A DNA stretch of 12,805 nucleotides from Oscillospiraceae bacterium (GTDB lineage Bacteria > Bacillota > Clostridia > Oscillospirales > Acutalibacteraceae). The DNA lies in assembly GCA_029004655.1 (NCBI GenBank), contig JAQVYP010000035.1:1-12805 (forward strand). Reading direction: 5' to 3'. The position numbers were made by a program, and so were the translations under genes. The notes below the pieces were generated by a model. That model was not told where the DNA came from. It worked only from the letters and a program-made list of their open reading frames with translations, and did not search any database. Shown here in pieces: positions 1 to 5,051 of this stretch (within the stretch, counting starts at the first letter, position 1; the number at the start of each line of letters is the position of its first letter).

Positions 1-65
1 TTTTCTATCAGCTCACTATCGGGTTCCATACCGGATAAGGTCTTGTTGTACTTTTCTTCAAACAT
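1..65 (-). CDS. N-terminal fragment of gene downstream of sigma factor (possible anti-sigma)
   Basis: Seen: an ATG at 65 opens a frame that runs off the left edge; the visible protein begins MFEEKYNKTLSGMEPDSEL. Its start overlaps the stop of the sigma-factor fragment by 8 nt, so the two were translationally coupled. Inference: in clostridial sigma operons a gene in this position usually encodes the cognate anti-sigma or membrane regulator, and the short N-terminal pattern fits. Only about 21 residues are visible, so the function is not established. Confidence 0.45.
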   Translation of the reverse strand, partial: MFEEKYNKTLSGMEPDSELIE

Positions 66-178
66 GAATATGATCTCCTTCCATAAATTCTTTGAGCAAT
101 CTCCTTGCTCTGGTGAGTTGCATTCTCACAGTGGACTCTTTCTTTTTCAGTATATCAGCAATTATTGTAAAGGATATG
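58..178 (-). pseudogene. C-terminal (region 4) fragment of an ECF-type RNA polymerase sigma factor
   Basis: Seen: reading leftwards to a TGA at 60-58, the frame gives ADILKKKESTVRMQL followed by TRARRLLKEF. This is the helix-turn-helix of sigma-70 region 4 (pattern IAxxLxxxxSTVRxxLxRARxxL), which contacts the -35 element. The frame loses any resemblance to a sigma factor upstream of about 160-178, where serine-recombinase sequence begins on the other strand. Regions 2 and 4.1 are therefore missing and the gene is a remnant. Small sigma factors of this kind are common cargo on clostridial conjugative elements. The exact right boundary is uncertain because both readings make sense over about 161-178. 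Confidence 0.7.
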
Positions 179-638
179 TCAAGGCTGGGCAGAGACTATT
201 TGCAAGTGGAATATTACACCGACACCTATTTACCGGATCGGAACATGCGCTTCATTGCGGTCAACGATTGCGTAGATAGCGACGACGGAGAAAACGAGCT
301 TGCTCCGTTTCGGAATGTTATGAATGAAATGTACGCCCGTGATATAAGCCGAAAGGTATGATCTTCGCACCGTCTTCGTGGCAATGCTGGAGAACCGTTA
401 TCCCAACCGCCGTACGGATATATGAAACCACCGGATAACCCTAAAAAGTGGATCATTGAGCCGGAAGCTGCGCAGGTAATCAAGGACATTTTTCGCATGT
501 GTCTGGAGGGTAATCGTGATATTTTATCGCTTTGTGGGATATATTGAATTGCCCGAATCGACATTTAAAGACCGTAATACAACAGACACACGCCAGGGCG
601 TTGCGGTGGAATATGTTTCAAAAGCTATCCCAGCATAA
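161..638 (+). pseudogene. Decayed large serine recombinase (transposon/ICE integrase remnant)
   Basis: Seen: in one frame from 161 the product reads IIVKDMSRLGRDYLQ, then DSDDGENELAPFRNVMNE and YARDISRKV, the second half of a resolvase-type catalytic domain. An in-frame TGA at 359-361 follows; reading through it continues with PPYGYMKPPDNPKKW and EAAQVIKDIFRMCLEG, the start of the Recombinase domain. At about 516 homology jumps to another frame: FYRFVGYIELPESTF, then DTRQGVAVEYVSKAIPA and TAA at 636-638, which looks like the C-terminal tail of the same family. The catalytic serine region, the stretch between recombinase domain and tail, and the zinc/coiled-coil part are gone. Full-length relatives are about 500-560 residues; about 155 codons remain. 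It cannot be functional. The tail assignment rests on remembered family patterns. Confidence 0.8.
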
Positions 639-645
639 AACAAAA

Positions 646-666
646 GAGCAGGCGAAAAACCTGCTC
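646..666 (-). terminator. Hairpin with short U-rich tail (second terminator after tRNA-Leu)
   Basis: GAGCAGG (646-652) and CCTGCTC (660-666) form a perfect 7-bp GC-rich stem with a 7-nt loop. Read on the minus strand the hairpin is followed by TTTTGTTTT, so it may be a back-up terminator beyond the main tRNA-Leu terminator. On the plus strand, after the recombinase stop, there is no U tract. Confidence 0.5.
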
Positions 667-692
667 GATACATATGAAGAAACTGATAGACA

Positions 693-739
693 CAAAAAAA
701 TCGAGTGTTCATAACTCAAATCCGTTATGAACACTCGAT
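693..739 (-). terminator. Rho-independent terminator of tRNA-Leu
   Basis: A perfect 16-bp inverted repeat, ATCGAGTGTTCATAAC at 700-715 and its complement at 724-739, has an 8-nt loop. On the minus strand it is followed by a T7 run. It begins 2 nt after the encoded CCA of the tRNA, so it should end the tRNA-Leu transcript. Confidence 0.88.
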
Positions 740-740
740 A

Positions 741-827
741 TGGTGCCGGTGGCCGGACTTGAACCGGCACGATATTGCTACCAATGGATTTTGAGTCCAT
801 CACGTCTGCCAATTCCATCACACCGGC
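741..827 (-). tRNA. tRNA-Leu (anticodon CAA)
   Basis: Seen on the minus strand: a 7-bp acceptor stem (GCCGGTG with CACCGGC), discriminator A at 744 and encoded CCA at 743-741. The anticodon stem ATGGA/TCCAT encloses the loop CTCAAAA, giving anticodon CAA (793-791), which reads UUG leucine codons. The T arm contains GGTTCAAGTCC. The 87-nt length with a long variable arm is the class II form expected for leucine. It has its own promoter upstream and a strong terminator directly downstream. Confidence 0.95.
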
Positions 828-865
828 AGGTGTTTAGCGTCGAATCAATTAACCCGACGCCGATT

Positions 866-894
866 ATTATACAATAAAACATAGTATAAATCAA
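866..894 (-). promoter_or_regulatory. Sigma-A promoter of tRNA-Leu
   Basis: On the minus strand TTGATT (894-889) and TATAAT (871-866) are separated by exactly 17 nt. Transcription would start near 859, leaving a 5' leader of about 30 nt to be trimmed. No clear terminator lies between corA and this promoter, so corA transcripts may also read into the tRNA. Confidence 0.75.
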
Positions 895-917
895 GTGCTA
901 TTTAAATTAAATTCTTT

Positions 918-1859
918 TTATTTAAACATACCCTTGCGTGATAATACTATTGTTGAAACAACTGAAATTAGAGCTGCTATTGCCAAAGGTATCCAAATAC
1001 TGTTTGCAAATGGTAATGCATCTGCTCCAACACCGATATTCATTCCATAAAAACTAAATACCATCGTAGGAATTGCCATTACAACAGTAAGTGAGGTAAG
1101 CACTTTCATAACAATATTTAAGTTGTTAGAAATAACAGATGCAAATGCATCCATTGTTCCCGAAAGGATATTCGAGTATATATCAGCCATTTCAATAGCC
1201 TGTTTCATTTCAATCATTACATCTTCTAAAAGATCTTGATCCTCATCATATAATGGAATTACACGGTTCTTAGATATTTTTTCAATTGTAATTTCATTTG
1301 ATTTTAATGATGTCTGAAAAAAAACAAGTGATTTTTGTAAGTCAAGTAGTTGAACCAGTTCCTTATTTTTCATAGATTTACGCAACAAGCTTTCAAGACT
1401 TGTTGAGTTCTTATCAATTTGTTTTAAATGTTGCAAAAAGCGTGTTGCCATACGAAGTAAAATCTGCAAAACAAAACGCGTTCTAAGCGCAACGTTAACG
1501 CCTTTAATTGCGCCATCAGCAAATTCGCGAATAACAGAATTATCTTTGATGGATACTGTAACAATGTTTTTAGGCATTGAAATAACACCTACAGGCATTG
1601 TGTAATATTCAATACCATCGTCTCCCATTTCGGCGTAAGGAACGTCAATAATGATTAGAGTTTGTCCGTCTTCATTTTCAATATGAGACGACTCTTCCTC
1701 ATCTAACGATGCTTGCAAAAATTCCGGAGGGATATCCAAGGAATTAATAAGCCAATTTCTTTCTTCTAAATCCGGTGCACAAACATTAATCCAGCAACCG
1801 GGTTCCATCTCTGAAATAGGCTGAGTAACATTGCCGATTGTTTTATAAAAATTAATCAA
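918..1859 (-). CDS. corA: CorA-family magnesium/divalent cation transporter
   Basis: Family role: pentameric inner-membrane channel for Mg2+ (also Co2+/Ni2+ in some members), with a large N-terminal cytoplasmic domain and two C-terminal membrane helices. Seen: 313 residues, the usual length; acidic/mixed cytoplasmic domain 1-245 with a long alpha-helical stretch about 125-245; TM1 about 251-271 ending in the diagnostic YGMNI selectivity motif (GMN at 272-274); a short periplasmic loop; TM2 about 286-306; and a basic tail SRKGMFK. The ATG at 1859 follows AAGGAGG with 7-nt spacing. The gene is monocistronic. Its long 5' leader with an upstream ORF and alternative stems suggests control after initiation of transcription, plausibly by Mg2+. 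CorA rather than MgtE is certain from the GMN motif; the exact ion is inferred. Confidence 0.95.
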   Translation of the reverse strand: MINFYKTIGNVTQPISEMEPGCWINVCAPDLEERNWLINSLDIPPEFLQASLDEEESSHIENEDGQTLIIIDVPYAEMGDDGIEYYTMPVGVISMPKNIVTVSIKDNSVIREFADGAIKGVNVALRTRFVLQILLRMATRFLQHLKQIDKNSTSLESLLRKSMKNKELVQLLDLQKSLVFFQTSLKSNEITIEKISKNRVIPLYDEDQDLLEDVMIEMKQAIEMADIYSNILSGTMDAFASVISNNLNIVMKVLTSLTVVMAIPTMVFSFYGMNIGVGADALPFANSIWIPLAIAALISVVSTIVLSRKGMFK

Positions 1860-1875
1860 CGGCGTAGCCTCCTTA

Positions 1876-1962
1876 TTACGGGCGCACTACAAAAAGAGTG
1901 CAATGTGCCCTTGTCAAAATATTAGTTTTGCTACTTCGAGGAATAGCGGGATCGGGGTTCAC
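1876..1962 (-). CDS. Candidate leader peptide (uORF) of corA, MgtL-like N-terminus
   Basis: Seen: a GTG at 1962 lies 9 nt after AAAGGAG and opens a 28-codon frame ending in TAA at 1878-1876, one base before the corA Shine-Dalgarno AAGGAGG. The product begins MNPDPAIPRSSK and ends CTLFVVRP. Established knowledge: enterobacterial MgtL, the leader peptide of mgtA, begins (as I recall) MEPDPTPLPRR. Its Pro/acidic start destabilises translating ribosomes when Mg2+ is low, and this changes folding of the leader RNA. Inference: this peptide plays the same role for corA. Support: the motif at the extreme N-terminus, good SD spacing, placement entirely inside the transcript leader, and stop-to-SD coupling. 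Against: GTG start, a weakly constrained short ORF, and no comparison available here. A second GTG 8 nt upstream is too close to the SD and gives a 13-codon frame. Confidence 0.65.
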   Translation of the reverse strand: MNPDPAIPRSSKTNILTRAHCTLFVVRP

Positions 1963-1970
1963 TTGCACTC
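1880..1970 (-). promoter_or_regulatory. Structured corA leader RNA with competing stems
   Basis: Transcript order: arm A, GAGTGCAAGTG then AACCC (1970-1955); a small GCTA...TAGC hairpin (1947-1930); arm B, GGGCACATTGCACTC (1910-1896); TTTTT (1895-1891); arm C, GTAGTGCGCCC (1890-1880). A pairs with B through GAGTGCAA/TTGCACTC, GTG/CAC and CCC/GGG, giving a terminator-like stem followed by five U. B can instead pair with C (GGGCACATTGC with GTAGTGCGCCC, one mismatch). The two are mutually exclusive, and the A:B stem buries the uORF GTG start. Pairings are by eye; no folding was run. It does not match the M-box aptamer that I know. Confidence 0.6.
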
Positions 1971-2009
1971 ACTCCTTTGATTTTTATTATTCCTATAAAT
2001 TGCATTCAT

Positions 2010-2037
2010 ATTATAACACAAATACCCCAAAATTCAA
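2010..2037 (-). promoter_or_regulatory. Promoter of the corA leader
   Basis: On the minus strand TTGAAT (2037-2032), a 16-nt spacer and TATAAT (2015-2010). Initiation near 2003 gives a leader of roughly 143 nt before the corA ATG, which contains the whole uORF and all three pairing arms. Confidence 0.7.
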
Positions 2038-2074
2038 CACTTAACAATTAATTTTGATTTTTTATAAATTCCTG

Positions 2075-2103
2075 TTGACATTCAGGTAGATGATTGGTAT
2101 AAT
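2075..2103 (+). promoter_or_regulatory. Consensus promoter of tRNA-Lys
   Basis: Perfect TTGACA (2075-2080), a 17-nt spacer and perfect TATAAT (2098-2103), 17 nt ahead of the mature tRNA 5' end. It is the strongest promoter in the window and is divergent from the corA promoter. Confidence 0.9.
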
Positions 2104-2120
2104 ATCTAAGTCGCAATTTT

Positions 2121-2196
2121 GAGCCATTAGCTCAGTTGGCAGAGCACTTGATTTTTAATCAAGGTGTCCGGAGTTCGAATCTCCGATGGCTCACCA
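2121..2196 (+). tRNA. tRNA-Lys (anticodon TTT)
   Basis: Acceptor GAGCCAT pairs with ATGGCTC, followed by discriminator A and encoded CCA (2194-2196). The D arm contains AGCTCAGTTGGCAGAGC. The anticodon stem CTTGA/TCAAG (2147-2151, 2159-2163) encloses TTTTTAA, giving TTT at 2154-2156. The T arm has GGAGTTCGAATCTCC. At 76 nt with CCA, all canonical arms are present. Confidence 0.97.
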
Positions 2197-2225
2197 CAAA
2201 AAAAGCCTGAAGTTTATCAGAGCTT

Positions 2226-2263
2226 AAATCACCTTTCGGAAAAACCGAAAGGTGATTTTTTTT
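2226..2263 (+). terminator. Rho-independent terminator of tRNA-Lys
   Basis: A 14-bp perfect stem (AAATCACCTTTCGG at 2226-2239 with 2245-2258) has an AAAAA loop and runs into an unbroken T tract to 2263. It starts 30 nt after the tRNA CCA. Confidence 0.92.
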
Positions 2264-2266
2264 GTT

Positions 2267-2308
2267 TTCAAAAAGCAGTCAATTCATATGAATTGACTGC
2301 TTTTTGAA
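2267..2308. terminator. Perfect 42-bp palindrome, bidirectional terminator
   Basis: TTCAAAAAGCAGTCAATTCAT is followed immediately by its exact reverse complement, with no spacer. In either direction the inner GCAGTCAATTC stem is followed by TTTTTG, so it can end topB transcripts from the right and back up the tRNA-Lys terminator from the left. It lies 26 nt beyond the topB stop. Confidence 0.8.
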
Positions 2309-2334
2309 AGTTTACATAACTTCTTTTTACTAAA

Positions 2335-4482
2335 TTATATATCTAGTCGGACAATAGTTCCGGTATCGACCAGTTTTAAATCAACATCATATTTATTCCC
2401 GGTTTCGGCAGATGTAAATCCTTTAACTGAACAAAGCCTCGTTTTTAATAAAGATTTTATCATCACGGACGTAAGCTTTTTGTTTTGAGAAGAAAGAATC
2501 TCGTTTTCTTTTAAAATAACAAATTTGCATGGCGTGTCATTTTTATAACCCATACAGCCAAATGCTTTTTTGCCTTCAACTATATCACAACCACACCGAG
2601 GGCATTTTCCCAATGATTCTCTTCTTTTTTTAGTTACATTGGATGATGATTTATAGGGTGTATTGCTTCTTTTTAATGAACGTAGAGATGTTACTGCTTT
2701 TGTAACATATTTAAGCATTTGGTTGCTGAATTCGGTAGAGCTTAAAATCCCCTGCTCAACATCCTTAAGCTTTTGTTCCCATGTTGCTGTCAGATCAGGG
2801 GAAACTATATCAAAATTCATAAGATTTTCAATATATGTTTTCCCTTTTTCTGAAATATATAGAGTTTCAACCTTTTTGCTTTTCTTCTTCTCGATATAAT
2901 CATCAGAAATAAGATTTGAAATAATAGCGCCTCTTGTTGCCGGAGTTCCGATTCCTTTAGAAGACTTCATTACCTCTTTAAGTTCATCATCTTCAATATA
3001 TTTACTGATGTTCTCCATCTCGGCAATTAATTGACCTTCTGTAAGCCTAGCCGGAGGAGATGTAGTCTTTTCTTTTATTTTGAAATTGTCGACATGAACA
3101 ACCTGTCCTTTTTTTAAGGAAGGAAGCTCTGTATCTTCAATAGCTTTATTTAATAGTATGGTAAAGCCTTTGTCTAAAACAATTTTACCATTTGTTTTAA
3201 ATCGGAAATCATTATTCTTAGTAATAAGAACAGTCTTATTTTCGATAAGCGGCGGCAAGAAAATTGACAGAAAGCGTTTGAATATCATAATCATGACATT
3301 AGCTTCGTCAAGGGAAAGTTTATTCATATCCGGCTTTTTGCCTGTGGGCATAAGTGCAGTATGGCTGTTTTTATTAACTTCAACGTCATTGACATATTTT
3401 TTGTTTTTAGCAACAGCATCCATGTCAGCTTTGCTGATTTGGCTGACAAAGGGTTTTAATTCATCCACAGGCTCAAGTGCGGCCAAAAGATTAATAAAAT
3501 CTTTTGCCAAAGCCGAAGATATGTGTCTGCAATCGCATCGAGGATATGATATAACCTTATGGGTTTCATATAACGATTGAACAAGTGATAATGTTTTTTC
3601 GGCGGTATAACCATATGCTTTGTTGGCAGCAATCTGCAAATCGGATAATTTGTAAAGTGGAGGAGCCATAGTTTTTGCTTTTTTTGTTTCTATTGATTCT
3701 ACCACTGCAGTGTCTGTAAAACTCTTTAAAAAATCTTTTGCATCTTCTTCAGTCTTATAAGAAATGTCGCCATCGTCATTGAATAGTATACCGCTGAAGC
3801 CTTCGGTGTATATGCTTTCAATCTGAAAGGTTGTTGTAGGCTTAAAATTATCTATAGCCATTGAGTTATCGTAGACAATCTTTAAGGTAGGGGTCTTTAC
3901 GCGACCAATTTTCATAAGCATATTAGAGTGAGTAGATGCAGAAACAGTTGCATTCATTCCAACAAGCCAATCAAAGCGACTTCTTAAAATTGAGGCATAG
4001 GTTAAGTTTTTTTGGAAATCATCGATGTGTAAATCAACCATATTTTTAAAGGATTCTAAAATAACCTTATCGGTCAAATCATGAACCCACAGACGATAGG
4101 TTTTCTTCTTTAATTCCATTTTTGCTTCAAGAAGATAATAAATTAAATTTCCTTCTCTGTCAGCATCGGTTGCACAAATGAATCCATCATAATTGCCTGT
4201 TTTTATTTTTCCTTCTATCTCGCTGAACATTTTCTTCTTGTCATTCATGACATTAATTTTCCATTTTCTCGGAATCATAGGAACAGGCAAGTTTTTCCAC
4301 TTCAAATCCCAACCCTCATATTCCTTAGGGGCGGCATATCCGCAAATATGACCCGACAGTGCAACGAAATCTATATCATAAGGTATTTCATCGGTGTGTG
4401 CAATATATGTAGCCTTTAAGTCTCGCATTAAAGACGGCTTTTCTGCAATTAGCAATAATTTCTCTTTCATAAGGCCATCCAT
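2335..4482 (-). CDS. topB: DNA topoisomerase III (type IA)
   Basis: Role: cleaves one strand through a 5'-phosphotyrosine link and passes another strand, decatenating replication and recombination intermediates. Seen: TOPRIM domain with LLIAEKPS (Glu14, Lys15) and the metal-binding TDADREGN (Asp106, Asp108, Glu110); IGRVKTPTL about 192-200; active-site SYPRCDCRHISS with Tyr313; KGIGTPATR in the later domain; and a C-terminal single zinc-ribbon-like module with Cys at 627, 630, 632, 643 and 652. At 715 residues it is typical of TopB in Firmicutes. Start is ambiguous: the ATG at 4482 has no clear SD, while the ATG at 4470 (residue 5) puts EKPS closer to the usual position. TATAAT at 4496-4491 would make the 4482 start almost leaderless. 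It follows the deo genes and a small ORF on the same strand, with no obvious functional link. TopB is also common on mobile elements, but base usage here looks like its neighbours. Confidence 0.95.
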   Translation of the reverse strand: MDGLMKEKLLLIAEKPSLMRDLKATYIAHTDEIPYDIDFVALSGHICGYAAPKEYEGWDLKWKNLPVPMIPRKWKINVMNDKKKMFSEIEGKIKTGNYDGFICATDADREGNLIYYLLEAKMELKKKTYRLWVHDLTDKVILESFKNMVDLHIDDFQKNLTYASILRSRFDWLVGMNATVSASTHSNMLMKIGRVKTPTLKIVYDNSMAIDNFKPTTTFQIESIYTEGFSGILFNDDGDISYKTEEDAKDFLKSFTDTAVVESIETKKAKTMAPPLYKLSDLQIAANKAYGYTAEKTLSLVQSLYETHKVISYPRCDCRHISSALAKDFINLLAALEPVDELKPFVSQISKADMDAVAKNKKYVNDVEVNKNSHTALMPTGKKPDMNKLSLDEANVMIMIFKRFLSIFLPPLIENKTVLITKNNDFRFKTNGKIVLDKGFTILLNKAIEDTELPSLKKGQVVHVDNFKIKEKTTSPPARLTEGQLIAEMENISKYIEDDELKEVMKSSKGIGTPATRGAIISNLISDDYIEKKKSKKVETLYISEKGKTYIENLMNFDIVSPDLTATWEQKLKDVEQGILSSTEFSNQMLKYVTKAVTSLRSLKRSNTPYKSSSNVTKKRRESLGKCPRCGCDIVEGKKAFGCMGYKNDTPCKFVILKENEILSSQNKKLTSVMIKSLLKTRLCSVKGFTSAETGNKYDVDLKLVDTGTIVRLDI

Positions 4483-4490
4483 TCTTGAAC

Positions 4491-4496
4491 ATTATA
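4491..4496 (-). promoter_or_regulatory. Possible -10 element for topB
   Basis: A perfect TATAAT (minus strand) sits 8 nt before the first topB ATG. No convincing -35 is found at 16-18 nt; TTGATT occurs at about 20 nt. If used, the mRNA 5' end would lie within a few bases of the 4482 ATG, or 12-17 nt before the 4470 ATG, which favours the latter start. Confidence 0.35.
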
Positions 4497-4539
4497 TGTT
4501 ATTAATATAGCTTAAAAATCAATGTATTGCAATCTGTCA

Positions 4540-5000
4540 TTACAAATATTGTTCTTTGGAAATTTCACAGCATATTAAATTATAAATATCTTGATTATGT
4601 ACAGATGCTATAATTTTTTTAGAAAGTTCGGCTATTTCTTCATTCGAAAGTAATATGTGATTATTTTTTTCTTTTTTTAATGAAATTATATAATCGGCAA
4701 AATCCAAAATTTCAGTTTCCGTTTCAGCGCATTTTAAAAACTTGAATTTACCACCTGATAATTCAAAACTGAAATTTTCAATATCAGCTTTTTCTACGAT
4801 ATTGGCTTTTGACTTTAAAATTAACTGAGCAATCTTTTCAAGTTCATTTTTTTCTTTATTGCTACTGCTACCATTGCAGCGATCTGCAATAAACATTAAA
4901 TCGTTTTTTTCAATAAATCTGATGCTATTTGATTAGCACTTCCTACTCTAAGAATAATCTCGTCGCCACACAAGCCGTTTTCTGAAAATAGTGCAAACAT
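4540..5000 (-). pseudogene. Hypothetical protein, apparently frameshifted (or two coupled ORFs)
   Basis: Seen: the ATG at 5000 after GGAGG (spacing about 7) opens a 34-codon frame (MFALFSENGLCGDEIILRVG...) ending in TAA at 4898-4896. The ATG of a 118-codon frame overlaps this stop as TAATG and continues to 4540 (MFIADRCNGSSS..., ending CEISKEQYL). The second frame has no SD of its own. One extra A in the A7 run at 4910-4904 would fuse both into a single protein of about 153 residues (…SDLLKKNDLMFIADRCNG…). I recognise no family. The second part is rich in Lys, Glu and Ile with helical segments and no signal peptide or membrane helix. It lies between deoB and topB on the same strand. Alternatives: a genuine stop-start coupled pair, a phase-variable tract, or a sequencing error. 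Confidence 0.6.
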
Positions 5001-5026
5001 TTTTTTCCTCCAAATAGAAATTTATT

Positions 5027-5051
5027 GGTGATTTTATTTTGCAAAATCACC
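5027..5051 (-). repeat. Inverted repeat spanning the deoB stop codon
   Basis: GGTGATTTT (5027-5035) and AAAATCACC (5043-5051) form a perfect 9-bp stem with a 7-nt loop that includes part of the deoB stop. No U tract follows in either direction, so it is more likely an mRNA-stabilising or weakly terminating hairpin than a full terminator. Confidence 0.5.

Noticed and set aside
226..564. Open frame of 112 codons on the minus strand
   Set aside because: It lies antisense over the recombinase remnant and shows no family resemblance; the plus-strand reading has clear homology.
1860..2000. M-box (ykoK) or other known metal riboswitch ahead of corA
   Set aside because: The conserved M-box core and the purine-rich cores of other metal riboswitches that I know are not visible, and the element is too short. 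The uORF plus competing stems explains the leader better.
4896..4915. Programmed -1 ribosomal frameshift at the A7 run
   Set aside because: The run is phased TTG AAA AAA ACG, so the slippery heptamer would be GAAAAAA and the P-site tRNA would re-pair poorly. No downstream stimulator stem was seen. Simple frameshift or coupling is more likely.
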